Positions 36,240 to 45,012 of a stretch of 59,148 nucleotides of DNA are shown here, piece by piece (the first letter of the stretch is position 1; each line of letters begins with the position of its first letter). The DNA is from Methylobacterium longum (GTDB lineage: Bacteria; Pseudomonadota; Alphaproteobacteria; Rhizobiales; Beijerinckiaceae). A model generated the notes under the pieces. It worked only from the letters and a program-made list of their open reading frames with translations, did not search any database and had not been told where the DNA came from. The stretch lies in the NCBI RefSeq assembly GCF_022179385.1, contig NZ_BPQS01000033.1:1-59148 (forward strand), written 5' to 3'. A program made the translations under genes and the position numbers.

Positions 36240-37100
36240 TCAGCGGGTCTCGAAGCGGCGTTCCAGGGCTGCGGTGAACCGGTCGATCGGGTAGCAGTAG
36301 AGAAAGAAGCAGAGCAGCGCGAAGCCGTAGAGCGGCGCGAACAGCTCGGGGCGGCCGCCCTCGGCCGCGTGCACCTGCGCGGTCAGCGTCAGCATCTCGG
36401 TGACGCCGACGATGGAGGCCTGCACGGTCGCCATCGCGATGAGCGCGTAGACGTTCATCCAGGGCGGCAGCATCCGCTTCGTGCACTGGGGCAGGATGAT
36501 GCGCCACAGCGTCTGCCGCCGGGTGAAGGCCAGGGACTCGGCGGCCTCCCACTGGGTGTTCGGCACCGAGCGCACCGCGCCGCGCACGATCTCGGCGACG
36601 TTGGCCATGACCGGCAGGCTGAAGCCGAAGGTCGCCTTCACCCAGTCGGGCAGCGGCACGCGGATGCCGAACACCGTGACTTGGAACGGCACCAGGAACA
36701 TCACGAAGAACAGCAGCACCAGCCAGGGCACGTTGCGGAAGACCTGCGTGGTGCACCACGCGAGGCGGGGGAGGATCCACCCCTCCGCCAGCATGGCCAG
36801 CCCGAGCCCGATGCCCGCCACCGTCCCGATCGCCATCGCCATCAACGAGATCGCGACGTTGAAGGCGAAGCCCGTGAGCAGGAGGGGCGCCCACTTGATC
36901 ACGACCTCCAGGGGCGACAGCGCGCCGCCGCCGCCCTGCGCCCAGGCCGGGACGGCGACGAGGGCGAGGCCGGCGAGCAGCCAGAGATGGGCCGGGCGCA
37001 GGCGCACCGCCGCGCGGTCCTCCGGGAGCGCGAAGGGCAGGAGGACCGGCAGAGCGCCCGGTCGCGCCTCGCCCGGGCCGCGCGGATCCGGAACACTCAT
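36240..37100 (-). CDS. amino-acid ABC transporter permease 2
   Basis: A 286-aa HisM/GltK-type permease. After a hydrophobic N-terminal segment (LWLLAGLALVAVPAWA) come about five membrane helices. The EAA loop is present as WEAAESLAFTRRQTLWRIILPQ. The start overlaps the stop of permease 1 (ATGA at 37097-37100), which fixes it; the longer frame up to 37826 is a shadow of permease 1. It forms a heterodimer with permease 1. Confidence 0.92.
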   Translation of the reverse strand: MSVPDPRGPGEARPGALPVLLPFALPEDRAAVRLRPAHLWLLAGLALVAVPAWAQGGGGALSPLEVVIKWAPLLLTGFAFNVAISLMAMAIGTVAGIGLGLAMLAEGWILPRLAWCTTQVFRNVPWLVLLFFVMFLVPFQVTVFGIRVPLPDWVKATFGFSLPVMANVAEIVRGAVRSVPNTQWEAAESLAFTRRQTLWRIILPQCTKRMLPPWMNVYALIAMATVQASIVGVTEMLTLTAQVHAAEGGRPELFAPLYGFALLCFFLYCYPIDRFTAALERRFETR

Positions 37101-37846
37101 CGGCCGTATCCCGGGATCCGCAGGGCGCGCTCCCAGCGGTGCATGATCCAGACGAGCACGCCGACCAGGACCGCGTAGGTCGCCAGCAGCACGAGCATCA
37201 TCTCCAGGACGTTCTGCGACTCGGACCAGATCTGCTTGACCGCGTACAGGGTCTCCGGGACCGCGATGGCGTAGGCCAGCGTCGTGGTCTTCAGGAGGTT
37301 GATCAGGTTGTTGTTCAGGGCCGGCAGGCAGACCCGCAGGGCCAGCGGCAGGACGACGTGGCGGTAGGCCTTGAAGCGGGTGTAGCCCAGGGCCTCGGCG
37401 GCCTCGATCGTGGTCCGGGGCACGGCCTCGATGCCGGAGCGGAAGATCTCGACGTTGAACGCGCCCGCGAACAGCGACAGCGAGATGATCGCCCACTGCA
37501 CATTGGTCAGGATCGGCGCGCGCAGGCCGTCCGCCGAGCGGATGTCCGGAAGCAGCGTCCCGAGGCCGAAGTAGAAGAAGAAGATCTGCACCAGCGGCGG
37601 CGTGTTGCGGAACACGACCACGAAGCCGTTGACCAGCCCCCGCAGGACGCGCGACGGCCCGCTCTGCAGGAGCGCACCGACCGCGCCGATGACGAGGCTG
37701 GCCAGGATCGTGCTGATCCCGAGGAGCAGCGTCATCCGCAGGCCGGCCACGTAGCGGTCCCAGTCGTAGGGATCGTAGAAGATGGTGAAGTTGAAGCCCG
37801 TGGTCTCGTAGAGCTGCTGGAACCACGCCTGGATCGTGGCGATCAT
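37097..37846 (-). CDS. amino-acid ABC transporter permease 1
   Basis: A 249-aa HisQ/GltJ-type permease with about five membrane segments. It carries VVFRNTPPLVQIFFFYFG, a hallmark of the polar amino-acid permease family, and the EAA loop TIEAAEALGYTRFKAYRHVVLP. It begins 37 bases after the binding-protein stop. Confidence 0.93.
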   Translation of the reverse strand: MIATIQAWFQQLYETTGFNFTIFYDPYDWDRYVAGLRMTLLLGISTILASLVIGAVGALLQSGPSRVLRGLVNGFVVVFRNTPPLVQIFFFYFGLGTLLPDIRSADGLRAPILTNVQWAIISLSLFAGAFNVEIFRSGIEAVPRTTIEAAEALGYTRFKAYRHVVLPLALRVCLPALNNNLINLLKTTTLAYAIAVPETLYAVKQIWSESQNVLEMMLVLLATYAVLVGVLVWIMHRWERALRIPGYGR

Positions 37847-37883
37847 CGCGGGCGAACGCTCGGAGCCGTCGTGCAGGACCGCA

Positions 37884-38726
37884 TCAGTTGGTCGCGTTCT
37901 TGTACTTCTCGTGCATCGCCTTCGAGTAAGCGGTCGGCTCGATGCCCCACTTCTTCTCCTCGTTGACGATGAAGCCGGTCTTCATCCAGTCCTTGGTGGC
38001 GTCCTCGACCGCGGTCTGGAGCGTGGTGTTGCCCTGCGCCACCGCCATCATCCACGGGGCGTCGAGGATGCCCTTGAGCGGCAGCGCGTAGTTGGCCTTC
38101 CAGTCGTCGTCGAGCAGCTTACCCTGCAGCATGCTCTGGTCGTAGACGTAGCCGATGCAGTTGCCCTGCTTGAGCGCGAAGAGCGGCTTCTCGGATCCGT
38201 CGAAGGCGACGATCTCGGCCCCGTAGGTCCGCGCGACGTCCTTGTTGTACCACGCCCCCGAGGTGGCGCAGACCGGCTTGCCCTTCAGCTGCGCCCAGTC
38301 GGTGATGCCCGAACTCTTGGGCAGCAGGACGTTCACGAAGTCGGAATAGTAGTTCGGGTCGATCGCCTGCACGACGCGGCGGCGCTCCGGCTTGTCCGAG
38401 AGGGTGGCAATCAGCAGATCGACCTTGCCCTGCTGCAGGAACTCGATCCGGTTGGCCGAGACGACCGGCACGAGCTCGAGCTTCACGCCCAGCCGTTTGG
38501 CGAGGTCGGCGGCGAGGTCGGGCTCGAGGCCGATGATCGCACCGCTCGGGTCGCGGAAGCCGAACGGCTTGTAATCCGCCTTCACGCCGACGATCAGCGT
38601 CCCGCGCGTCTTGATCGCGTCGACGCCGTCGGCGGCCGCGGCCCGGCCGGGCAGCGCGACGGACGAGAGCGCCGCGAGCGCGGCCATCGCACCGGTGGAC
38701 AGAAGGGTGCGGATCGTGAGGCGCAT
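37884..38726 (-). CDS. periplasmic amino-acid-binding protein of ABC transporter
   Basis: A 280-aa family 3 solute-binding protein. The signal peptide runs from MRLTIRT through a hydrophobic core to GRAAA-AD. The mature protein starts with IKTRGTLIVGVKADYKPFGFRD and GLEPDLAADLAKRLGV, the classical polar amino-acid-binding pattern, with the arginine-centred ligand region around RRRVVQAIDPNYYSDF. ATG 38726 has AGGAAAG upstream. The operon starts with a flavin amine oxidase, so the ligand may be an N-methylated or other unusual amino acid; this is inferred from context. Confidence 0.93.
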   Translation of the reverse strand: MRLTIRTLLSTGAMAALAALSSVALPGRAAAADGVDAIKTRGTLIVGVKADYKPFGFRDPSGAIIGLEPDLAADLAKRLGVKLELVPVVSANRIEFLQQGKVDLLIATLSDKPERRRVVQAIDPNYYSDFVNVLLPKSSGITDWAQLKGKPVCATSGAWYNKDVARTYGAEIVAFDGSEKPLFALKQGNCIGYVYDQSMLQGKLLDDDWKANYALPLKGILDAPWMMAVAQGNTTLQTAVEDATKDWMKTGFIVNEEKKWGIEPTAYSKAMHEKYKNATN

Positions 38727-38797
38727 CGGATCTTTCCTGCTCGGGTCGACGGATCTTGGCATGGTTTCAGGCAATCCACGAGCCATCAGCCGGCGCA

Positions 38798-39961
38798 TCA
38801 ACTGAAACGTCCCAGGGCGAAGGGTCTGAGATCGACCGTGCCGCCGGTCCCGGCCAGTTCCGCCGCGACGGCCTCGCCGATGCCGGCCGAGTGCTTGAAG
38901 CCGTGCCCCGAGCAGGCGGAGACGACCAAGACCCGCTCCATCGCGGGATGCCGGTCGATGATGAAGCCGCGGTCGGGGGTCACCGTGTAGACGCAGGCGG
39001 CGGCCTGGACGACCTCCGGGGTCACGCCGGCCAGCCGCTCGGCGACGCGCAGCCGGTACATGTCGGCGGATTCGGAGGGGTCGACGCGACGCTCGACCCC
39101 GTCGGCCGTGGTGGTGGTGCTGTACTGTTCGGTCGCGACCTTGATGGAGCCGTCCAGTGGCGGGAAACCGTAGAGGTATTCCGTGTCGCTCGTCCCGTAC
39201 ATCCAGATGAAGACCGGCGAATGCGGACCGTAAGCGGTGTCATCCGCCAGCGCGTACCAGTGCAGGAGTTGGCGCCGGACGGTCAGCAGCCGGTCGAACG
39301 GGCGCCCGAGCAGCGGGGCCGTCCAGGAGCCCGCGGCCACGACGGCGCGGTCGGCCAGGATGGTCCCCTCCGCGGTGTCGATACGGACGCCGCTCCCGTC
39401 CTGCTGCAGCCCGACCACCGCGCAGTTCGTGCGGATCTCGGCGCCCGCGGCCCCCGCCCGGTGGAGCTGCGCCGCGAGGCAGCGCTCCGGGAACACGTAG
39501 CCCCCGCCCGGCTCGTAATAGGCCTTCTCGTCGCCCGCGAGGTTGAGGAATTGCGGGAACCGGCGGGCCACCGCCGCACCGTCGAGCACCTCGTGGACGA
39601 TGCCGGCGCCCTCCGCGGCGCTGATGGAGCGTCCGACGAAGTCCGGCTTGCCGTGATGCGAGGAGACCCCGTGGCCCGGCGCCATGACGAGGGCCCCGCA
39701 GGCGTTCAGCAGGGTCTCGCCCGTCTCGGCCTCCAGCTCGCGCCAGATGCGGTGCGAGGCGGTGACGAAGGGGACGTAGTCGGCGCCCTCACCGACCGCC
39801 TGCCGGGTGATCCGCGTCTCGCCGTGGCTGGATCCGCGCGCGTGGGGCGGCGCGAAGCGGTCGAGGCCGATGACCGCGGCGCCGCGCTTCGCCAGCTGGT
39901 AGAGCGCGGCGCTGCCCATCGCGCCGAGTCCCAGGACGGCGACATCGTAGCGGCGGTTCAC
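38798..39961 (-). CDS. solA: flavin amine oxidase, SolA/monomeric sarcosine oxidase family
   Basis: A 387-aa DAO-fold enzyme. The Rossmann motif is VAVLGLGAMGSAALYQLAKRG. C323 in ACVYTVTPDRGFIID matches the cysteine that covalently binds FAD in monomeric sarcosine oxidase and N-methyltryptophan oxidase. It oxidatively demethylates N-methyl amino acids to formaldehyde, amine and H2O2. The GTG at 39961 immediately precedes the Rossmann fold but lacks a clear ribosome binding site; other starts are possible. It heads an operon with an amino-acid ABC transporter 71 bases downstream, and a GlxA-type regulator diverges from it. Confidence 0.9.
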   Translation of the reverse strand: MNRRYDVAVLGLGAMGSAALYQLAKRGAAVIGLDRFAPPHARGSSHGETRITRQAVGEGADYVPFVTASHRIWRELEAETGETLLNACGALVMAPGHGVSSHHGKPDFVGRSISAAEGAGIVHEVLDGAAVARRFPQFLNLAGDEKAYYEPGGGYVFPERCLAAQLHRAGAAGAEIRTNCAVVGLQQDGSGVRIDTAEGTILADRAVVAAGSWTAPLLGRPFDRLLTVRRQLLHWYALADDTAYGPHSPVFIWMYGTSDTEYLYGFPPLDGSIKVATEQYSTTTTADGVERRVDPSESADMYRLRVAERLAGVTPEVVQAAACVYTVTPDRGFIIDRHPAMERVLVVSACSGHGFKHSAGIGEAVAAELAGTGGTVDLRPFALGRFS

Positions 39962-40138
39962 GGGCGGCGCGCCGCCGCGTCGCGGGACGGGGGCAGATCG
40001 GCAGGTCGAGGCATCCGGAGGCGGTCTCGTGCGGCACGGGAAGACGGCACCCAGTATGATGGATGCCGCGCATCGCATTTGACTGCCGGAGACGGTTTCT
40101 TGCACGGTTGAGCCGTCGGGCAGCGGGGCGCGGGCGGA

Positions 40139-41092
40139 ATGGATGCGAAGACCGGGGACCATCCGCAGGAGATCGGGTTCATCCTCGTGCCCGGCTTCGC
40201 GCTGATGTCCTTCGCCTCGGCCTGCGAGCCGTTCCGCGCGGCCAACGATCTCGCCGGGCGGCCACTCTACCGGCTGCGCTACTTCGGCGAGGCAGAGGGC
40301 CGGGTGGCCGCCTCATCGGGAGCGGAGGTCCCCACCGAGGCGCTGCCCCGCCTGCGCGGCCCTCTCCACACCCTCTTCGTCTGCGCGGGCGGCGAGCCGA
40401 CCGGGTGGGACAGGCCCGAGATCCGCGCGACCCTGCGGCGCATGGCCCGCCTCGGCGTCCGCATCGGCGGCATCTCGGGCGGCCCGTATCTCATGGCCGC
40501 GGCGGGCTTGCTGGCCGGGCGCGCGTTCACGCTCCATTGGGAATATGCCGGCGCCACGGTCGAGACCTTCCCGGACGCGCGCCTGAACCGGGCGCGCTAC
40601 GTCGCCGACGGCGATCGCCTGACCTGCGGCGGCGGCGTCGCCCCCTTGGAGATGGCCCACGCCCTGATCGCCGAGCGCATGGGTGAGGCTTTCGCGCGCC
40701 GCGTCTCCGACTGGTTCCTCCACACCGCCATCGGTGCCGCCGACGACCCGCAGCGGGCCTCCGCGGCCGAGCGGTACGGGATCCACCATCCGGCCCTACT
40801 GACGGTGTTGGAGACGATGGAGAAGACGGTGGAGGCGCCGCTCGGCCGCCTGGCCATGGCGCGCCTCGCCGCGATCAGCCCGCGCCACCTCGACCGGCTG
40901 TTCCTCAAGAAGCTCGGGCTGAGCTTCTCGGCCCAGTACAGGGCCATCCGCCTCGCCCATGGACGGCGCCTGCTGCGTCAGAGCCCGCTCAGGATCGGTG
41001 AGATCGCGACCGCCTGCGGCTTCGCGAGCGCCGCCCATTTCGCGCGCTGCTACCGGTCCCGGTTCGGCTGCAGCCCATCCGCGGAGCGTTGA
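40139..41092 (+). CDS. GlxA-family (DJ-1/PfpI + AraC HTH) transcriptional regulator
   Basis: A 317-aa protein. The N-terminal class I glutamine amidotransferase-like domain (residues about 10-185) keeps the nucleophile-elbow surroundings (GGISGGPYLMAAAG) but without cysteine, as in regulatory members. Two AraC helix-turn-helix units follow at the C-terminus (LGRLAMARLAAISPRHLDRLF and IGEIATACGFASAAHFAR). Family members such as SouR, GbdR and CdhR control sarcosine, betaine and carnitine catabolism. The divergent position to solA, separated by 177 bases, supports local control of that operon. Confidence 0.9.
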   Translation: MDAKTGDHPQEIGFILVPGFALMSFASACEPFRAANDLAGRPLYRLRYFGEAEGRVAASSGAEVPTEALPRLRGPLHTLFVCAGGEPTGWDRPEIRATLRRMARLGVRIGGISGGPYLMAAAGLLAGRAFTLHWEYAGATVETFPDARLNRARYVADGDRLTCGGGVAPLEMAHALIAERMGEAFARRVSDWFLHTAIGAADDPQRASAAERYGIHHPALLTVLETMEKTVEAPLGRLAMARLAAISPRHLDRLFLKKLGLSFSAQYRAIRLAHGRRLLRQSPLRIGEIATACGFASAAHFARCYRSRFGCSPSAER

Positions 41093-41507
41093 AACACACG
41101 CCAACGATCCCCTCGGGCTTCATCGCGGGGCGGTTCGGCGTCGGGTGCCGGCCACCGATTGGCGCCGCACCACGACGGTTAGAGCGCAGGCGATCGCATC
41201 GGTTCTGCTTCGATCGGCCGCTCGCGGGGAGCCGAAGATGGTCCTCACTTGCCGATCGCTGACGCCTGACCGGCGATCGGTGCGAGCATCCCGGCAGGAT
41301 GGCCGCCGGGATGCGGCGTCGGGATGATGCCCGCGCGACCGCTGCCATCGACAGGCGGCTTCGGTTTGTCGGAGGCCCCGGCAAGTCACGGCCGAGGGGT
41401 TTCATTCGATCGCGATTGTATTCGCGCCAAAAGTGCGTCGTATATTTCGGTCTGATCGAATCGTGAAATATTCGATAGTCGACTCATCGGCAAAAGGGAG
41501 GCGGGCA
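41093..41507. other. intergenic; AT-richer upstream of the exported protein
   Basis: About 415 bases. The last 100 bases (41405-41505) are conspicuously AT-rich and likely contain the promoter of the exported protein at 41508. No gene was recognised in the GC-rich part. Confidence 0.4.
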
Positions 41508-42050
41508 ATGTGCATTCGCATCTCACACCTTCTCATCGGTGTCCCTGCGTTATATTCGTGCGTCGCAATTTCATATGCGGAGGATCTGCCGCGATCGGGA
41601 GATTATAAGGTCATATATACGGGCGTGAATATGGCGCCGAGTAAACCAATGCCGATCGGCGAGAACCGCGTGGTTGCGATGAGCAATATCACGATGACTG
41701 CGGTCAATACTGAGGGCAGTGGTTTTCTGAACAACTTGGCGGGTCGCTGTGTCGGACTGGCGACCTTGGACAACGACGCCAAGACGGTGGAGAGTCACGG
41801 CCGGTGCGTCTACGCTGACGCGAGCGGCGACCAGATCTTCGAGAAGTACGATTACCCAGTGCAGGCGCAGGGTACGGGCTTGCGCGGTACGGCCGAATGG
41901 ACCGGCGGTACTGGAAAATTCGCCGGCCTCTCGGGCGCTATCGAGCTGACTAATACGCGTCTAAGCCCGATGACGGACGGAATTGCGCAGGTATCTGGCA
42001 CTAAGACTGGCCGATACTCATTCAATGGCACGACGTCGTCGCTGAAATGA
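41508..42050 (+). CDS. exported protein of lower GC, possible calycin/AOC-like barrel
   Basis: A 180-aa product with a signal peptide (MCIRISHLLIGVPALYSCVAISYA-ED). The mature part is rich in G, T and S, and contains GRCVYADASGDQIFEKYDY and EWTGGTGKFAGLSGAIEL. The 'G-C-Y-D-GD' plus 'GGTGKF-G--G' pattern resembles allene-oxide-cyclase-like lipocalin barrels; this assignment is tentative. GGGAGG lies eight bases before ATG 41508. Codon use and base composition are visibly less GC-rich than neighbours, suggesting recent acquisition. It ends in a strong terminator. Confidence 0.8.
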   Translation: MCIRISHLLIGVPALYSCVAISYAEDLPRSGDYKVIYTGVNMAPSKPMPIGENRVVAMSNITMTAVNTEGSGFLNNLAGRCVGLATLDNDAKTVESHGRCVYADASGDQIFEKYDYPVQAQGTGLRGTAEWTGGTGKFAGLSGAIELTNTRLSPMTDGIAQVSGTKTGRYSFNGTTSSLK

Positions 42051-42056
42051 TTAAAT

Positions 42057-42082
42057 AGCCGGAGTTAAATCTCCGGCTCCTT
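42057..42082 (+). terminator. rho-independent terminator of the exported protein gene
   Basis: AGCCGGAG at 42057-42064 and CTCCGGCT at 42071-42078 form a perfect 8-bp stem with loop TTAAAT, followed by CCTT; it begins seven bases after the stop codon. Confidence 0.8.
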
Positions 42083-42126
42083 GTGAGGCATCTGCCGCGT
42101 GTGCTTCTCGTCGGAAGGAGAGGCCT

Positions 42127-42204
42127 TGGTGGGCCCCAGCCGGACTCGAACCTCCAACCGGACCGCCAGGGGCGGTCGACTCTGACCAGGGCGCTGCAGG
42201 CGCC
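42127..42204 (-). pseudogene. degenerate tRNA-like sequence (possibly tRNA-Arg CCU remnant)
   Basis: Minus strand, 78 bases from GGCGCCT to a 3' CCA. It contains a TTCGAGT T-loop preceded by GGAGG, a perfect anticodon stem GACCG/CGGTC with loop CCCCTGG (anticodon position CCT), and a D-arm-like TGGTCAGAG. The acceptor stem pairs only partly, the T-stem is mismatched, and base 33 is C not U. It is therefore a decayed or chance tRNA-like sequence rather than a working gene. Confidence 0.35.
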
Positions 42205-42408
42205 GACGCTCGCATGGCCGGGTGCCGCCTCGCAGGTGCAGCATGTAGGCCCGGTGCTCGCTCCCGCCTTCGCAAGGGTCGACAAATGACGGTTCGCGGC
42301 CTCGCAATTTCCATTGCAAGCAAGTGTGGTCGGTGCCTAGAATGACCGCGGATCGCCAAGAACTCAGGTCAATTGAGACTGTCTCCGATCCGCGATAGGG
42401 AGGTGGTT

Positions 42409-42600
42409 ATGCTTGCATTCGCATGCCTCTTCATAGTGCTCGCCGTGCTCGGGTCGCTCGTGGGCGCAGGCACCGTCGGGACCTCAATCGGCGCCCATCA
42501 CCTGACAAGCTACGGCTGGGCGTTGTGCATCAACGCGGCAGCTATCAGCGCCCTGTTGGTGTTCAATTTCTATGATCGGCATAGATCGCGGCCTCACTGA
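42409..42600 (+). CDS. small membrane protein, 63 aa
   Basis: Two hydrophobic segments: LAFACLFIVLAVLGSLVGAG (residues 2-21) and WALCINAAAISALLVFNF, with a short basic tail DRHRSRPH. GGGAGG lies seven bases before ATG 42409, which makes this start better than the upstream one at 42373. A terminator hairpin follows about 140 bases downstream. Family not recognised. Confidence 0.65.
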   Translation: MLAFACLFIVLAVLGSLVGAGTVGTSIGAHHLTSYGWALCINAAAISALLVFNFYDRHRSRPH

Positions 42601-42743
42601 TCCGCCACTTCTGTCGACGGTCGAGCGCGGCCCCGGGCCTGCTGGAGGATGCCGGCTTGGCCGCTTCACGTGCATGTGACGCGACAGCTGATCGCTTTGG
42701 ACTACGGTCTACGCGTTCTCCCCTCCAAGGCAGAACAACCTTC

Positions 42744-42778
42744 AGCCCGCTCGGCACTCCGCCGCAGCGGGCTTTCTT
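42744..42778 (+). terminator. rho-independent terminator
   Basis: AGCCCGCT at 42744-42751 pairs perfectly with AGCGGGCT at 42766-42773, followed by TTCTT. It probably ends the transcript of the 63-aa membrane protein. Confidence 0.7.
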
Positions 42779-43027
42779 GTGCAAGCGAAAGCCGTGCGCA
42801 TCTCGGCAGGATGGCCGCCGGGCCGGCGGTTTCGAGCTTTGGCGGGCCGCGGCTCGCGACCTCGCCGCCAGCAGCGGAGCTGCCCGTCATGTTGTAGCCA
42901 GCCCGGCCCCGCCGGCCGATCTGATCACCGGCTGAAGGGGTTCGGTGCCGCTCCTGACCGCGCAGGGCTCGGGACGCGACGGGACCCGAGAGGTCGCATG
43001 GAGGAGGGCCTTTCGCGGTGAGGCTCC

Positions 43028-43408
43028 ATGGTCGGCGGACAGGCGACCCCGGAACGGGATCTGGCAGCGTCCACGCGTCAGGTGGAGCGTTCCCCGAAGG
43101 CTGGGCGGCTCGGCTTGACCCTCGTCGCGCCCTACATGACCACGATGAGAGATTTTCGAACGATCGGGACCCTGTGTGAGCTGGGGATCATCTCCGAAGA
43201 CGAGGTGGGCGTGGCTGTCGAAGCCTTCCTGTCCGGCACGGTGGAAAGCGTGTTCCTCTTCCGGGCGGGCCTTCGTTTGAACCTCGTCAAAGCGGTCCGC
43301 AGTCACCCCGGCGCTCAGGAATTCGTCGGTCGGTCAAACGTCGGGATCGGACTGAAGCGCCCCTTCGTCCGCGCCGCCATCCTCCAGGCGCGACCCATGC
43401 CGCTGTGA
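43028..43408 (+). CDS. hypothetical protein, up to 126 aa
   Basis: The stretch from MTTMRDFRTIGTLCELGIIS onward reads like a folded soluble protein with alternating hydrophobic residues (EVGVAVEAFLSGTVESVFLF). The first 36 residues are polar and may not be translated; ATG 43136 is an alternative start. GAGG lies just before ATG 43028. No domain is recognised. Confidence 0.45.
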   Translation: MVGGQATPERDLAASTRQVERSPKAGRLGLTLVAPYMTTMRDFRTIGTLCELGIISEDEVGVAVEAFLSGTVESVFLFRAGLRLNLVKAVRSHPGAQEFVGRSNVGIGLKRPFVRAAILQARPMPL

Positions 43409-43936
43409 TGCTGGGCATCGATGGATCGTGCGCGCACATGGGCCGCCGCGCCTGTCAGCCGCGTGTCGATCGGCCTTTGGTCGGCGTTCGCGCCGCAGCA
43501 GGAATTCACTGCGCACCTTCCTCCACCAGCTCCGGAGCCTTGCCCCCCAGCGTGCCCTGATCGGTCCCGCGCCCAGGACTGCGATCCAGCGGGAGCGTCG
43601 GGGTGGCGAGAAGCTTCCTCTGACAGAAGCGTTAAGCCGCAGCCACAAGCAGCTGGCGGCGGACAAGAGGGATTCGCCGCCGTCAGCCCGAAGCCATTGC
43701 AGTCGTTGAGCTTTCGGCTGCCCCGGTTCCAAGCTTCGGAGCCGCGTTTCAGGGCACCCGTCGAAGCTCGGGGCTGGACGGCCCGGTCCGACCCCGTGTG
43801 CCTTGCCGGTCAGGCACGCGCCTGAAACCGGATCGGCGCACGGTCGATAAGCCGGCCTTCGGCTTTGCGCCCCATCCGGTCATTCACGGCGTTGCCGGCG
43901 GATCCTCGAAGCGAACTCCCGGGCGGCACACCCTCG
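43409..43936. other. 528-base intergenic, nothing recognised
   Basis: Frames on both strands are Arg/Ser/Pro-rich with no motif or ribosome binding site. It lies downstream of the LysR gene and the 126-aa hypothetical. Confidence 0.45.
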
Positions 43937-44881
43937 TCAGCGCAGGACGGCGGCGCGATGCAGATCTTCCCGCAGTCCCGACCCGTCGAAGCCCGACGAC
44001 AGTTCGGACTTGAGGGCTTCGTAGAATAGGGATGCCGCGGGCGTCAGTGACGTATTGCGGCGACGCACCAGACTGATCGTGCGGTAGATCGCGGGCTCGG
44101 TCAGCAGGATCTCAACGAGGTTGTCGCGCGCAGACGCGCTTCTGAGTGCCGCCGGGAGAATCGCGGCGCCAATGCCCGCCGACACCAGTGCCAGAGCGGT
44201 GGGCGTGCTCTCGACCACGAACCGGCCGCGTGGCGGCAAGTCCACGGCTGCCAGTTGAGCCTCGACGCGTGCCCGGTTGCCGCTGGCGCCGCCGAGGGTC
44301 ACGAGATCCGTACCGGATAGATCGGTCCACCGGAGCGCACGCCGTCCGGCCAGGGGATGGCTGCGGTGGCAGATCAGCACGAACGGATCCCGCACCAGCC
44401 GATCCTCGACCAGATCGGCATCGGCCTCCTGCTGGATGTGGATCCCGAAATCCGCCTCACCCTTGCGCACGGCTTCGGTGACCAGCGCGCCGGAGCGTTC
44501 GAGGATTTGCACCCGGTTCTGCGGGTGATCGCGCGCGTAGGTCTGCAGAACCGCCGGCATCCGACGGAAGGCGATGGATTGGACGGTCGCGACCGTGACG
44601 TCGCCGATGCCCAGCCGGGAGGTCGTGCGCAGGCGTTCGACGTCGTGGGTGAAATCGGCGATCAGCCGCGTGGCCAGAGGCAAGAATTCGCAGCCCACGG
44701 CACTGAGGCGCACGGTCCGCGTGGTGCGGTCGAGCAGCACCGCGCCGAGGAAACCCTCAAGCTTCTGGATCCGCCGGGTGAGTGCGGTCTGAGTCAGCCC
44801 GAGGCTCTCGGAGGCCCGGCGATAGCTGCCAAGCTCAGCGATGAGAACGAAGGCCTGAACGCCGTCGACGGGGAGTTTCAT
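43937..44881 (-). CDS. LysR-family transcriptional regulator
   Basis: A 314-aa LTTR. The N-terminal winged HTH is AFVLIAELGSYRRASESLGL then TQTALTRRIQKLEGFLGAVL (residues about 10-50). The periplasmic-binding-protein-like effector domain spans about 90-295. It is divergent from the 2-hydroxycarboxylate transporter/CitE/CoA-transferase cluster, the standard arrangement for an LTTR that activates a catabolic operon in response to its substrate. A perfect inverted repeat lies 12 bases upstream of its start codon. Confidence 0.93.
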   Translation of the reverse strand: MKLPVDGVQAFVLIAELGSYRRASESLGLTQTALTRRIQKLEGFLGAVLLDRTTRTVRLSAVGCEFLPLATRLIADFTHDVERLRTTSRLGIGDVTVATVQSIAFRRMPAVLQTYARDHPQNRVQILERSGALVTEAVRKGEADFGIHIQQEADADLVEDRLVRDPFVLICHRSHPLAGRRALRWTDLSGTDLVTLGGASGNRARVEAQLAAVDLPPRGRFVVESTPTALALVSAGIGAAILPAALRSASARDNLVEILLTEPAIYRTISLVRRRNTSLTPAASLFYEALKSELSSGFDGSGLREDLHRAAVLR

Positions 44882-44892
44882 GCCGGAAAGTC

Positions 44893-44915
44893 ATGAATTA
44901 GTGCGATCAATTCAT
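44893..44915. promoter_or_regulatory. candidate LysR operator (perfect inverted repeat)
   Basis: ATGAATT at 44893-44899 and AATTCAT at 44909-44915 are separated by nine bases, in an AT-rich patch between divergent lysR and the transporter gene. This fits the LTTR pattern T-N11-A with dyad symmetry. Its position next to the lysR start suggests autoregulation and joint control. Confidence 0.6.
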
Positions 44916-45012
44916 TTTACTCGAAGACGTCGTCGCGGGACAAGGCGAACGGGGCGACGCCTGCCCAACACAATGCGACTCCGGCTGAAAACGGGGCGAT
45001 GCGGAGGAAACG

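Noticed and set aside
36240..37826. A single 528-aa fused permease
   Set aside because: Upstream part is the out-of-frame shadow of permease 1; the real permease 2 starts at 37100 with an ATGA overlap.
42127..42204. Functional tRNA gene
   Set aside because: Acceptor and T stems do not pair properly and base 33 is not U; kept only as a remnant.
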